A stretch of DNA of 64,000 nucleotides from contig NZ_MLYO01000065.1 in assembly GCF_001866665.1 (NCBI RefSeq), positions 1-64,000 on the forward strand, written 5' to 3'. The DNA comes from Streptomyces monashensis (GTDB taxonomy: Bacteria > Actinomycetota > Actinomycetes > Streptomycetales > Streptomycetaceae). The notes below the pieces were generated by a model that was not told the origin of the DNA, did no database searches, and saw only the letters and a program-made list of their open reading frames with translations. Position numbers and translations under genes: made by a program. Of the stretch, positions 1-9,224 are shown one piece after another; the stretch's first letter is position 1, and every line of letters begins with the position of its first letter.

Positions 1-609
1 AATGCGTCCCCGCTACCCGACAAGGTCTACCGCGCCGAAGCCCTCGCAGCCAAGGCCGTCGAGGCCGCGGAGCGCCAGCACACGGCCGTTGCCGGTGAGA
101 AGGCCATCTCCAAGATGGTGCACACCCTGGCGAGGGAGGTGATGGCCCTCAACGAGAAGATCACCGAGACGGACAAGCTCATCGAGGGCCGGTTTCGCGA
201 ACACGAACTCGCCGATGTGATCACCTCCATGCCCGGCATCGGCACCACCCTGGGCGCCGAACTGCTCGCCGCCACTGGCGGCAGCATGGACGCGTTCCCC
301 ACCCCGGACCGGCTCGCCGCTTTCGCCGGCGTGCCGCCCGCGCCACGAGACTCCGGGCAGGTCAGCGGCAACCTCCACCGCCCCAAGCGATACCACCGAC
401 GCCTGCAACGCGTCTTCTACACCTCCGCCTTGGTCAGCATCCGCTGCGACCCCAACTCGCGCCGCTTCTACGACAGGAAGAGAGCCGAGGGCAAACGACA
501 CGTCCAGGCCGTCCTCGCCCTAGCCCGTCGACGCGTCAACGTCCTGTGGGCCCTGATGCGTGACCGACGGTGCTACACCGTCACGCCACCAGCCACTCAC
601 GCCGCTTGA
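1..609 (+). pseudogene. IS110-family transposase, C-terminal part (cut by window edge)
   Basis: The reading frame is open from the first base, so the gene begins upstream of the window. The visible ~200 residues match the C-terminal Transposase_20 domain of IS110/IS116/IS902 transposases: a coiled N-terminal stretch, then ITSMPGIGTTLGAELLA, a helix-hairpin-helix-like motif, then a basic segment ending in ARRRVNVLWALMRD. The catalytic DEDD N-terminal domain lies outside the window, so activity cannot be judged. The 3' end overlaps the end of the oppositely oriented IS256 remnant by about 29 nt, suggesting successive insertions. Family call is firm; intactness is unknown. Confidence 0.75.
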
Positions 610-1717
610 CTTCGAGATTGGGAAGCATCTCGAAGAGCACGGCGGTGACCAGCCGGATGAGCGCGTCGTCGTTGGGAAAGACCTGGACGACGTCGATCCT
701 GCGCTTGATCTCCGTTCACCCGCTCCAACGGGTTCGTCGACTGGATCTTCTTCCACCGCGGTGGGAAGTCCGCGAATGCGGTCAGATCCTCCTTCGCCTC
801 CAGCAGCATCGCTTTGACCTTGGGAAACTGGGCGCCGAGCATGTCCGCGACCGTGTCCAGTTGAGTGCGCACGAGGCCGGCAGTGGGCTGGGTGAAGACC
901 GTGCGGATCGTCGCGGCGACCATCTCACCGGAGTCCCGGTCGATCACGCTGAAGACATTGCGCAGAAAATGAACCCTTGCCAGGCAGCGCCGAGCATGAC
1001 CTTGCGGACCGCGGCGACCAGCCCGGCGTGCTGGTCGGTGACAACCAGACGGACCCCGGACAGACCGCGCTCACGCAGCGAGCGCAGGAACTCCTTCCAG
1101 AACGCCTCGCTCTCGCTGTCGCCGACCATCAGGCCCAGGACCTCACGGTTGCCGTCCTCGGTGATACCGGTGGCGACCACGACGGCCCGCGAGACGATCT
1201 GGTGGTTCACCCTCGCCTTGCAGTAGGTCGCGTCCAGGTAGACGTAGGGGAAGCGGACGTGATCCAGCGGGCGGGTGCGAAATGCGGTCAGCGGCTCGTC
1301 CAGCGCCGCGCAGATCCGTGAGACCTCCGACTTCGAGATGCCGCTGTCCCCGCCGAGGGCTTTGACCAGGTCATCGGCGCTACGGGTCGAAACACCGTGC
1401 ACGTATGCCTCCATGATCACGGCGTAGAGGGCCTGGTCGATCCGGCGCCGTCGCTCCAGCGGTGAGGGAAAGAAGCTGCCGGTGCGGACCTTGGGAATCT
1501 CCAGGTCCAGGTCGCCGGCCAGCGTGGTCAGCACCTTCTCGCGGTGCCCGTTCCGCGTCGGCGTGTGCTCGTTCCACTCCGCACCGATGTGGGCACTTGC
1601 CTCGGCTTCGATCAGCTCCTGCACCATCCGCTCGGCGATGGCGCGGATGAGCTCGATTCCGTCCGTCGAGCGTAGTGACTCAAGCAGCCGTATCAGTTCA
1701 GACTGGGACAGGGCCAT
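581..1717 (-). pseudogene. IS256-family (mutator) transposase, two frameshifts
   Basis: The ATG at 1717 (MALSQSELIRLL) has a GAGGAG ribosome site 6 nt upstream. The first ~250 residues carry IS256/MULE hallmarks (HIGAEWNEHTPTRNGHRE; YLDATYCKARVN with a catalytic Asp; VTDQHAGLVAA). Near 965-975 the frame breaks: the usual W-Q-R-C-R-V-H-F-L-R-N-V motif is damaged by a small deletion. The next frame continues with VIDRDSGEMVAATIRTVF up to STNPLERVN. A second loss of about 2 nt near 712 shifts the final K-E-I-K-R-R-I-D-V segment. The third frame can be followed to a stop at 581-583. Almost certainly inactive. Confidence 0.82.
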
Positions 1718-2593
1718 CGTGCACTCCTCGTGGTTGAACTGGGCGTTCACCAAGGAGAGTTACGCGATGGCCCGCCTCCTGTTGAGGGAGCGGTACTCAC
1801 CCGTGGAAGTGCGCCCCGGGCAGACGCCCGCGCACTCCCAGCCGCTGATCCCGTACACCACGACGAGGGACACCATCGGAGCGGTTTCGGGCCGAGGCGA
1901 GGGGACAAGGACAAGCGCATCCGTGAACTGGAGATGGCGTGATGTGTGCACGCGATTCGTGGCCTTGTGGGTGAAGTAGCTGACACGGACCCGGCCGCAG
2001 TGGTCCGGGTGATCAGCAGCTGCAAGGCCGAGCAGAAGATTCCATACCGCACCGCCTGCCGGGCTCTGGGTGTGTCCGAGTCGTGGTTTTACAAGTGGCG
2101 GGAGCGGCCTCCGACCTCGTGGGAGACGCGCCGGCAGTGCCTGGCGGAGGACGTCGAGGAGATCTTCCGGGGCTCGGGCGGCACCTACGGATCGCCGAAG
2201 GTGTTCATCGAGCTGGTGCGGCGAGGTTGGCAGGTGTGTGTGAATACCGTCGCGAGCTGATGGCCGAGCTCGGTCTGGCCGGACGCAGGGTCCGCCGGCG
2301 CCGGTCTCTGCCCAGGCCGGGCAAGGGGCTCGCAGCCCCGGATTTCGTGAAGCGGGATTTCACCGCTGAGGAACCCGACCTCGTCTGGGCGGGTGACATG
2401 ACGGAGATCGACACCGGCGAGGGCAAGCTCTACCTTGCCACCGTCATCGACTTGTTCTCACGGCGCCTGCTCGGCTACGCGATGGGAACCCGGCACGACG
2501 CCGAGCTGGTGGTGGCCTCACTCAACATGGCCGCGGCCACCCGTGGAGGCCACGTTCGCGGCGTGATCATGCATACGGACAGGGGCAGCGAGG

Positions 2594-4081
2594 GTGGATT
2601 CAACTGGTCGTCGCAACACCCTGATCTCGGAGGTGTGCGACGTGGCCACGGCGGACTGGAGTTTGAAGACCAGCGATGTTCCGGAGGGGCGGCGTCGGCA
2701 GTGGCGCGCTGACCGTGCGTTGCGGCCGGCGATGCGTTCGCCGGGGCGGCCTGATCCGTCTCGGGTCGTGCAGCGCCAGTTCTGGCGACTGATCGCCACG
2801 GGGGTCACGACGGCCGAGGCGTCGCTGGCGGTCGGCGTGTCGTGGCCGGTGGGTGCGAGGTGGTTTCGTCACGCTGGCGGCATGCCTCCGATCTCGTTGG
2901 CCGAGCCCTCGGGCCGGTATCTCACGTTCGAGGACCGCGAGGAGATCGCGATCCTCAGGGCGATGAGCAAGGGTGTGCGCGAGATCGCCCGCGCCCTGGG
3001 GCGTGACCCCGGGACGATCTCGCGCGAACTGCGCGGCAACGCCGCCACGCGCAGCGGCAAGCAGGAGTACCGCGCGACGGTCGCCCAGTGGAAGGCTCAG
3101 CAGGCGGCCAAGCGCCCGAAGAGCGCGAAGCTCCTGGGCAACGACCGGTTGCGTGAGTACGTTCAGGAGAGGTTGTCGGGGAACGTTCACCGGCCTGACG
3201 GGACAGTCGCCGCAGGACCGCAGACGCCTCCGTGGAAAGGGCTGAACAAGCCGCACCGGCAAGACAGGCGGTGGGCGACAGCATGGAGCCCGGAACAGAT
3301 CTCGCACCGGTTGAAGGCCGACTTCCCCGAGGATGAGTCCATGCGCATCAGCCACGAGGCGATCTATCAGTCGCTGTTCATCGAGGGCCGTGGTGCGCTC
3401 AAGCGTGAGCTGGTCGCCTGCCTGCGCACTGGGCGGGCGCTTCGAGAGCCTCGGTCAAGGTCACGTAACAGGCCGCAAGGGCATGTCACCGCGGATGTCG
3501 TCCTCAGTGAACGTCCTGCAGAGGCCGCAGACCGCGCGGTCCCGGGGCATTGGGAAGGCGATCTGATCATCGGGACGGGCCGGTCCGCGATCGGCACGCT
3601 TGTCGAGCGCAGCAGCCGATCCACCCTCCTGGTGCATCTGCCGAGGATGGAGGGCTGGGGCGAGGTGGCGCCCGTGAAGAACGGCCCGGCGTTGGGCGGT
3701 TACGGCGCCGTCGCGATGAACACTGCCCTAACGGTGTCGATGACGAAGCTTCCCGAGCAGCTCCGCAAGACACTGACCTGGGACCGCGGGAAGGAACTCT
3801 CCGGGCATGCCCAGTTCGCGCTCGAGACCGGGACGAAGGTGTTCTTCGCCGATCCGCACTCGCCCTGGCAGCGACCCACGAACGAGAACACGAACGGGCT
3901 GCTGCGTCAGTACTTCCCGAAGGGCACCGACCTGTCCCGGTGGTCCGCCGAGGACCTCGAAGCCGTCGCCCTGGCGATCAATAACCGCCCCCGCAAGATC
4001 CTCGGCTGGAAAACCCCGGCCGAGGTCTTCCAGGAGCAGCTACGCTCACTACAGCAGCCCGGTGTTGCAACGACCGGTTGA
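2594..4081 (+). CDS. IS30-family transposase
   Basis: Cut-and-paste DDE transposase. An N-terminal HTH region (LTFEDREEIAILRAMSKGVREIARALGRDPGTISREL) is typical of IS30. The catalytic core shows the three acidic positions: GHWEGDLIIGTG, TWDRGKELSGH and PHSPWQRPTNENTNGLLRQYFPKGTD. The frame is uninterrupted and could be functional. The GTG at 2594 is only the furthest upstream start and abuts the element edge; the real start may be internal, for example the ATG at 2732 (MRSPGRP). The family call is secure, the start is not. Confidence 0.85.
   Translation: MDSTGRRNTLISEVCDVATADWSLKTSDVPEGRRRQWRADRALRPAMRSPGRPDPSRVVQRQFWRLIATGVTTAEASLAVGVSWPVGARWFRHAGGMPPISLAEPSGRYLTFEDREEIAILRAMSKGVREIARALGRDPGTISRELRGNAATRSGKQEYRATVAQWKAQQAAKRPKSAKLLGNDRLREYVQERLSGNVHRPDGTVAAGPQTPPWKGLNKPHRQDRRWATAWSPEQISHRLKADFPEDESMRISHEAIYQSLFIEGRGALKRELVACLRTGRALREPRSRSRNRPQGHVTADVVLSERPAEAADRAVPGHWEGDLIIGTGRSAIGTLVERSSRSTLLVHLPRMEGWGEVAPVKNGPALGGYGAVAMNTALTVSMTKLPEQLRKTLTWDRGKELSGHAQFALETGTKVFFADPHSPWQRPTNENTNGLLRQYFPKGTDLSRWSAEDLEAVALAINNRPRKILGWKTPAEVFQEQLRSLQQPGVATTG
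2599..2620 (+). repeat. IS30 left terminal inverted repeat
   Basis: A 22-nt repeat beginning TTCAACTGGTCG and ending GCAACACC. It pairs with the reverse complement of 4061-4082 with 20 of 22 identities. Confidence 0.75.
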
Positions 4082-4082
4082 A
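4061..4082 (-). repeat. IS30 right terminal inverted repeat
   Basis: The reverse complement begins TTCAACCGGTCG and ends GCAACACC, matching the left repeat with two mismatches. It overlaps the last codons of the transposase. Confidence 0.75.
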
Positions 4083-4579
4083 CTCGCCGAGTACTGCTCC
4101 CGGAAGCTCAAGCGAGCCTGCCGCAAGCTGGGCGTCACCCAGTCCATGGACAGAGTTGGATCTTGTTTCGATAACGCCGTGAGCGAGGCGTTCAACAGCG
4201 TGCTCAAGGTCGAGTACGTCCACCGTCACACATTCCGCACCCGCACCGAGGCCCGCATCAAGATCGCCACCTGGATCACCGACTTCTACAACACCAGGCG
4301 GCTACACAGCGTGTGCGGGTTCAAGAGCCCGATCGGCTACGAACGTGACTATCGGGCCACCCTCGCCGAGGGACTGGCCGCATAGATCGTCTCCACGCTG
4401 CGAGGGGATGGACACCCGTGCGAACCCGGTACCACGCCCGCCCCAACCTTGCTCGACCGATTCGAGCGATGGACTACGACTCATCGTGCGAGTGTCTCCG
4501 ACCGGCCCGACGATCTCAACCAAGATCTCAGCCGCGCTGCTGGGGACGTTCATCCGTACGCGGCTGGGGAGTCGAAGCC

Positions 4580-5152
4580 GTACTCCGACAAGCGCCAAGG
4601 CATCGACGTCGACCAGGACGGTGCCGTGGGTCTTGCCCTTGGGGAAGGCGAAGTCGTCCACCCCGAGTACCTGCGGGCTGCCCGCCGAGCTGGTGGCGGG
4701 AGGGTCGGGCAGGGCCATCAGCATGCTGATCAGCGTCACCCGGCTGACTGCCACCGCGAGTACTGTCGCCATCCGGGCTCCAGCCCGGCCGGCCAGATCC
4801 ATTGCGAGGGTCAGCAACGGGTGATGCAACAGCGGGGTTCTCCGCCCGTAGCGGATGGTCAGGCCCTCGACTTGCTCAACGAGCGTACGACGCCGGCATG
4901 TTGGCTGATCGCAGATGAGACGGCGCACCAATAGCCGATGACCACCGGGCGACCGGGGACAGCAGTATCGGCGAGGTGCCGCTGATAGCGGCCGTGGACA
5001 CGGTGCGCGGCCATGCCGCAGCTGGGGCAGTCCACGGTGCGGTTGTCCGGAGTACGCGCGGTGACGTGCACCGTGCCACTCTCCACGCATACACGCTCCA
5101 CCAGCACCGTCTTCAGGTGCGGAAACACGATGTCCAAGAGTTCGTCACACAT
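4580..5152 (-). pseudogene. ISL3-family (IS204/IS1001/IS1165) transposase N-terminal remnant
   Basis: The ATG at 5152 (MCDELLDIVFPHLKTVLVER) begins a typical ISL3 transposase N-terminus with a zinc-finger-like CPSCGMAAHRVHGRY. Near 4930 the frame shifts by one, and the neighbouring frame continues as VRRLICDQPTCRRRTLVEQVEGLTIRYGRRT and VLGVDDFAFPKGKTHGTVLVDVD, the start of the DDE domain. Similarity fades below about 4580, so the C-terminal two thirds are gone. From 4386 to 4580 I recognise nothing coding. Confidence 0.7.
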
Positions 5153-5243
5153 GGGTGACGATGCCAGGTAGATGACGCTCCGTCACGCTCCACAATGTTG
5201 CCTGAACCGCTTTCAAGAGCGTCATCAACCCTGTCCGGTGCCC

Positions 5244-6668
5244 TCACCGCTGGTGCCCCGCCGGTGCCGCCAGGGCCGCCGTGGTCGCGGCCCTCCCGGT
5301 GGTGCTGCCCGCGCCGAGGACCCTCTCCCCGCGCCGCAGCGCCAGATACCTCCGCAGGCCCGTGTTGGCTTCTCGTCGCACCCGGCGCAGCACCGGGACC
5401 TGGGTGGCCCTGTGCAGCTGGTAGTGCCACGGCGCCTGGGCCCCCTGCCGTACCGACATCGCGTAGGCGAAGTCCACCAGTTCCTGCTCAAGGTAATGGT
5501 CGAGATGCTCGAACCAGGCCATGCTCGTGCGGGCCGCGGCCTGCACGGGATGGAGCGCGGCCCGGCGGCGCCTGTCGTAAGCCTGCAAAGCGGCAGGCAG
5601 CTCTGCCTCCGTATACAGGCTGTGCGCGAGCTCGATCGCATCCAGCAGCGCCAGCCGGGTGCCCGAGCCCAGGGTGTAGTGGGTGGTGTGGGCGGCATCC
5701 CCCAGCAGCACCACGTTGTCGTGGCACCAGGTGGCGTTGCGTACCTCGGTGAAGTGCTGCCAGCGTGCTGGTTCCCCCCGGGACCGGCCAAGCAGCGTGT
5801 GGCCGTCCAGAGCGGAGACGAAGACCTGTTCCAACAAGCGCACACCATCGGCGGTATCGAGCGTATCGAGCCCCAACCCCCGCCAGGTCTCTGGGGCGCA
5901 CTCGACGACGCAGGTGCTGATTTCCGCGCTCGAGGGGTAGGCGTAGAACCAGATCCACCCGGCCGGGGTCGGTTCGAAGGCGAAGGTGAAGCGGGGGAAC
6001 ACCTTGTCGGTGCCCAGCCATATGTAGGGGTTGCGGCCGACTTCCAGGCGGGTGCCGAAGTGGTCGCCGTGCAACTGGCGCACCCGGCTGCTCGCCCCGT
6101 CGCAGGCGACGATCAGGTCGGCCTCGGCGAACTCGGCCAGGTCGTCGACCTTGCGACGGTGCTGGACATCCACCCCCAGCTCGGCTGCGCGTCGGGTCAG
6201 GATGTCGAGCAGGGATGCGCGGGCGATGCTGTAGCCGTACCGGCCCAGATACACGGTCTCTTCCCCGCGGCGGACCTCCTGGTCCTGCCACAGCGCCGAC
6301 GCCGCACGCACCGCCTCGGCACTGCCGGGATCGTTGCGGTAGAGGTGGTCCAGCAGGTCATCCCCATACCCCACACCCCAGCCGTAGGTGGCCCCCGGCG
6401 GATCACGTTCAATCACAGTAATGTCAAGACCGGCATCCCGGCGCTTGGCCGCGATCGCGAAATACAACGCGCCCGGCCCACCACCGACACACACGATCTT
6501 CCTAGCATGTCCCGTCCCGACCGCACGACCGGACGACCGCATCGCGGCTGCGGCACCCCGGCGCGCGGTCAGCGTCGGATTCGGCGTCGGATGGGGGCCG
6601 CCCAGCGGCGGGCGGGGGGTCCCGGCCGGCGTCCCCTGCCGGTCGGATCCCTGGAGTAGTGGTCGCAT
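5244..6668 (-). CDS. FAD-dependent aromatic monooxygenase (group A flavoprotein hydroxylase)
   Basis: 474-residue flavoprotein, predicted to hydroxylate an aromatic or CoA-linked aromatic substrate using NAD(P)H and O2. A ~50-residue low-complexity leader precedes the FAD Rossmann motif KIVCVGGGPGALYFA; the usual GGGPAG order is GGGPGA here. Further hallmarks are ITVIERDPPGATYGWGVGYGDDLLDHLYR, the DG motif ACDGASSRVR and the GD motif NVVLLGDAAHTTHYTLGSG. The sequence flavour resembles the monooxygenase half of salicylyl-CoA or anthraniloyl-CoA 5-hydroxylases, and VioD-like enzymes, so the substrate is only a guess. The ATG at 6668 follows AGAAGAGGAACCC; an internal ATG about 42 codons later would remove the odd leader. 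No CoA ligase is adjacent, and it stands alone beside IS debris. Confidence 0.8.
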   Translation of the reverse strand: MRPLLQGSDRQGTPAGTPRPPLGGPHPTPNPTLTARRGAAAAMRSSGRAVGTGHARKIVCVGGGPGALYFAIAAKRRDAGLDITVIERDPPGATYGWGVGYGDDLLDHLYRNDPGSAEAVRAASALWQDQEVRRGEETVYLGRYGYSIARASLLDILTRRAAELGVDVQHRRKVDDLAEFAEADLIVACDGASSRVRQLHGDHFGTRLEVGRNPYIWLGTDKVFPRFTFAFEPTPAGWIWFYAYPSSAEISTCVVECAPETWRGLGLDTLDTADGVRLLEQVFVSALDGHTLLGRSRGEPARWQHFTEVRNATWCHDNVVLLGDAAHTTHYTLGSGTRLALLDAIELAHSLYTEAELPAALQAYDRRRRAALHPVQAAARTSMAWFEHLDHYLEQELVDFAYAMSVRQGAQAPWHYQLHRATQVPVLRRVRREANTGLRRYLALRRGERVLGAGSTTGRAATTAALAAPAGHQR

Positions 6669-6942
6669 GGGTTCCTCTTCTCTGGATCGAATCTCTGGGT
6701 TGACTCGGTGGGTTGGGTCTTGGTGCTTGCAGGTCGGTGTGCGCACCCGAGGATGCAGAAGGGGGCTGGGCCCGCGCCCGGCACCGGGCGCGCGGGTGCG
6801 GCGAACTCACACCTCAGGCGTGGCTGCCGCACCCGCGCCCGGGCCTCGGCGATCTGACCGGGGGCTCCTCGTGGCCGGTCAGGCGCCGCCTCGGGGTGCC
6901 GCAGGGGTTAGGGCAGTTTCGGTGCCGCTGTCCCCAAGTCGG

Positions 6943-7221
6943 CTACCCCCAGCCGCCCCAGCCTCCATCGTCACCCCAGCCACCCCAGCCTCCGTGGTGG
7001 TGACAGCCACCCCAGCCTCCATCGTCACCCCAGCCACCCCAGCCTCCGTGGTGACCCCAGCTATCGTCGCCCCAGCCGCCCCAGCTGCTGACGCTTGCCA
7101 CGGTGGCGGCGTGCGTCGTGGCGGGTGCGGCCTGGGCGGCGGCGCCGCCGCCCAGGAGCGCCCCTGCGGCGGTTGCGGTGATGGCCGCGACCTTGGCGAT
7201 CCTCTTACGCGTTCGAAACAT
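6943..7221 (-). CDS. Small secreted Gly/Trp/His/Asp-repeat protein
   Basis: A 92-residue protein of unknown function. The ATG at 7221 (MFRTRKRIAKVAAIT) has GAGGGACAGG upstream. Residues 1-32 form a clear signal peptide: a basic start, a hydrophobic AAGALLGGGAAA core and an AQA|AP cleavage site. The mature part, from about residue 46, is almost entirely repeats of the type GGWGDDGGWGG broken by HHGG and CHHH, giving a secreted protein of Gly, Trp, Asp and His with a single Cys. At DNA level the repeats show as recurring CAGCCACCCCAGCC tracts at 6950-7075. Metal binding, surface-film or cell-wall roles are possible but unproven. No paralogue occurs in the window. Confidence 0.7.
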   Translation of the reverse strand: MFRTRKRIAKVAAITATAAGALLGGGAAAQAAPATTHAATVASVSSWGGWGDDSWGHHGGWGGWGDDGGWGGCHHHGGWGGWGDDGGWGGWG

Positions 7222-7651
7222 AACCTGTCCCTCTTTCGGTGGATGAGCCTCACTCCGGATCGGTGAGGTCGTGTTTCGAGTAAGCCCGAAGGGGTCATGC
7301 GTCGTCACGCCACTGAATGTCGTGACTTGACACCCATAAATGATCTTGATAAGAGTCCGCGTCCCTCCTAGGCCAGCCGGGTACCCAGCCCCGTGACAGC
7401 CCTGTCGGCCCTGGGACGAGCCCCTTGAGGCGCCTGGCCCCGCGGACCAACCGGACGGCCGCCGCGACCCCGCCCTCCGCACCGGCCCCGGCGTCTTCGC
7501 AACCGCACCGGCGACCGCACCCCACTTCATCGACTCCACCCGCAGCACCGGAACCACCGACCCACCGATGCAACCTGCGCGACTGGACACTGCCCATGGC
7601 CACACCAGCACTGCCATCGTCCCGTCCACTCCCCCAGCCCGGTGCGGACGG
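7222..7651. other. Gene-free interval upstream of the repeat protein
   Basis: No convincing gene. The part next to the repeat protein (7225-7370) is less GC-rich than its surroundings, as expected for a promoter. A plus-strand TTGACA near 7326 followed 17 nt later by TAAGAG looks sigma70-like, but it points away from the repeat-protein gene, so its relevance is doubtful. The remainder has only shadow ORFs. Confidence 0.35.
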
Positions 7652-7880
7652 TCAGTGCTCGGCGGAGAAGATCTCCCGTACCTCGCGGACTGCGTAGTAG
7701 ACCAGCACGTACCCGGCGGCCGGGTCGGCCCACCACCAGCCGACGGTTGCATTGAGGACCAGGCCGAGAAGGACGGCGGCGGCCAGCAGACCGTCGATCA
7801 AGGTGACGCGGCTCTCGGTCTTCAGCACGGTTGTCCAGCGCGGCGCCGGTGCGGGCCTTGCCCGCGGCGAGGGCGAACAT
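7652..7880 (-). pseudogene. Cation-diffusion-facilitator transporter C-terminal fragment
   Basis: MFALAAGKARTGAALDN in one frame continues, after an apparent small deletion near 7830, in another frame as VLKTESRVTLIDGLLAAAVLLGLVLNATVGWWWADPAAGYVLVYYAVREVREIF. This is the last transmembrane pair of CDF-type Co/Zn/Cd efflux proteins. Both the N-terminal four helices and the frame are lost, so this is a remnant. Confidence 0.55.
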
Positions 7881-7906
7881 GCGGTCGCCCGCCGCGGCCA
7901 GGCTTC

Positions 7907-8150
7907 CCCGACCAGGTTCTGGCCACGGTCCTCCATCTACGGGTTTCCCTGGCCGCGGAACCCCTCGCCGTGCTGTTCGACAGCAGCCGGACCGCCATGC
8001 ACCGCGCCCTGCTGAAGGTCAGGAGACTACTCAAGGCGCACGGCATCGTTATTCCGTCGGCGACCACCCCACCCCCTGCCCTCGCCGCCCTCCAAGCTCG
8101 GGCTCGCCCAGAGCGACGAACCCCACAGCAAGATCAAGACAACGTGTTGA
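7907..8150 (+). pseudogene. Transposase N-terminal HTH fragment (IS5/HTH_Tnp_4-like)
   Basis: The segment VLATVLHLRVSLAAEPLAVLFDSSRTAMHRALLKVRRLLKAHGI resembles the helix-turn-helix that precedes the DDE domain in several IS5-group transposases. There is no upstream start and no catalytic domain, and the frame runs on into unrelated sequence. Weak but recognisable. Confidence 0.45.
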
Positions 8151-8232
8151 TGATCGGTGAGCCCTTAGAAATCCCAACAGAATCCGTAACCAGCCTTGGA
8201 ATGTTGGTGCCTGATGGGGTGTTAGCCTGCAT

Positions 8233-8505
8233 GTGAGATTGGGTGAGCAGCTGCCCTGGATCGTGTCGGATGAGCTGTGGGGGAGGGTCGAGCCGTTGTT
8301 GCCGGTCGTGCCGCGTCGAGCGGATCACCCGGCCCGCAAGCGTCTGGACGACCGGAAGGTGCTGTCAGGCATCCTGTTCGTGCTGTACACCGGCATTCCG
8401 TGGGAGTTCCTGCCCCAGGAACTCGGCTTCGGATCCGGCATGACCGGTTGGCGGCGGCTGCGCGACTGGAACGACGCGGGTGTGTGGCAGCGACTGCGCG
8501 AGTGA
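8233..8505 (+). pseudogene. IS5-family (DUF4096) transposase OrfA, truncated
   Basis: The GTG at 8233 begins MRLGEQLPWIVSDELWGRVEPLLP, followed by RKRLDDRKVLSGILFVLYTGIPWEFLPQELGFGSGMTGWRRLRDWNDAGVWQRL. This is the DUF4096 N-terminal region typical of IS5/IS1031-type elements. The sequence stops at 8505 exactly where similarity to a USP gene on the other strand begins, so the right part of the element has been lost through a rearrangement. OrfB is absent. Confidence 0.75.
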
Positions 8506-8514
8506 TGTGCCCCG

Positions 8515-9147
8515 GCTTGCATGGAGTCGAGTCGCTGGAGGCCGGAGGCTCGGGCCAGGCGTGGACGACCCGAAGGGCGGCCTTGCGACATGCAGCGGCC
8601 TCGAAGGCGAACTCCAACAGCGTGTCGTCCGGATGCCCGATGTCCAGGCCCAGCACCACTGCCCGGAAGGGGCCGCGGCGGACGGCACACCCGACGCACC
8701 CATCCAGTGCTCGTCCGCGGCCTGCTCTCCCGCCCGGACCAGCACCACCGGACGCTCGGCGTGCGCCACGACGGACAGGCTCACCGAGCCGACCATGAAG
8801 CCGCCGACCCCGCCGAGGCCCCGCGAGCCCAGCACGACAAGGTCGCCGGGACCCGCCGCCTCGCACAGGACATCGGCCACGGTTCCCGCGGGCTGGTCGG
8901 TGCACACCTCTATACCGGGGTGACGAAGCCTGACGCCATCCGCCGACTCGTGGGTCAGCTGCTCGGCCCAGTGCCGGTAGGTCTCGGGATCCAGCAACGG
9001 GGTCCGGGCCACGAACCTCGGGGTCGGCTCCCAGACGTACACGATCTTGAGAGGCAGGCGACGTAGCAGCGCCTCGCGCGCCGCCCACTCGACTGCGGCC
9101 TGGCTCTCGGGTGAGCCGTCGACACCGACCGTGACGGTTCGGGGCAT
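8515..9147 (-). pseudogene. Universal stress protein, frameshifted and truncated
   Basis: The ATG at 9147 (MPRTVTVGVDGSPESQAAVEWAAREALLRRLPLKIVYVWEP) follows GGAGGTGGAGACC. The first UspA domain is complete, with LVVLGSRGLGGVGGFMVGSVS and VVLVRAGEQAADEH. After PSAAAP a frameshift occurs; the next frame continues VVLGLDIGHPDDTLLEFAFEAAACRKAALRVVHAWPEPPAS and then ends at the IS5 junction near 8520. The protein is close to the intact two-domain USP at 21778-22683 and carries a near-identical palindrome upstream (9209-9224), so it is a decayed duplicate. Confidence 0.8.
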
Positions 9148-9208
9148 GGTCTCCACCTCCTGGTCGGGGTTCAGGTCTCAGCTTGGCGCCGCGGCACCAG
9201 CTCGTTCA

Positions 9209-9224
9209 GGGGCCACACGGTCCC
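9209..9224. promoter_or_regulatory. Candidate DosR/OsdR-like operator
   Basis: GGGGCCACACGGTCCC, an imperfect palindrome 62 nt upstream of the broken USP at 9147. The intact paralogue has GGGGCCACACGGCCCC at nearly the same distance. Confidence 0.5.

Larger units (their letters stand above)
2593..4087 (+). mobile_element. IS30-family insertion sequence nested in IS3
   Basis: An apparently complete element. Terminal inverted repeats with a 22-nt core sit at 2599-2620 and 4061-4082 and differ at two positions. The IS3 sequence is interrupted between GGCAGCGAG and TACTGCTCC; the tetranucleotide CGAG occurs at 2589-2592 and again at 4088-4091, consistent with a short target-site duplication. It encodes one long transposase on the plus strand. 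IS30 elements usually duplicate only 2-3 bp, so the exact outer edge may be off by a base or two. Confidence 0.8.
1946..4385 (+). pseudogene. IS3-family transposase (OrfB) split by an IS30 element
   Basis: The N-terminal half (1946-2592) reads AVVRVISSCKAEQKIPYRTACRALGVSESWFYKW, then, after a frameshift near 2255, MAELGLAGRRVRRRR and the rve integrase core VWAGDMTEIDTGEGKLYLATVIDLFSRR up to HTDRGSE. The coding sense resumes after the IS30 copy at about 4088 with SRKLKRACRKLGVTQSM, GSCFDNAVSEAFNSVLK and FYNTRRLHSVCGF, stopping at 4385. Together these pieces make one IS150/IS3-type OrfB with its DDE residues on both sides of the insertion. A short OrfA-like tail (KDKRIRELE, about 1905-1940) precedes it. 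The gene is inactivated by both the frameshift and the insertion. Confidence 0.82.

Noticed and set aside
5172..6659. Plus-strand ORF of 495 codons opposite the monooxygenase
   Set aside because: Gly/Arg/His-rich with no domain; the minus strand shows a complete flavoprotein.
6950..7075. Repeated CAGCCACCCCAGCC tracts as a possible CRISPR or minisatellite
   Set aside because: There are no unique spacers of regular length; the repeats are the codons of the Gly/Trp-repeat protein.
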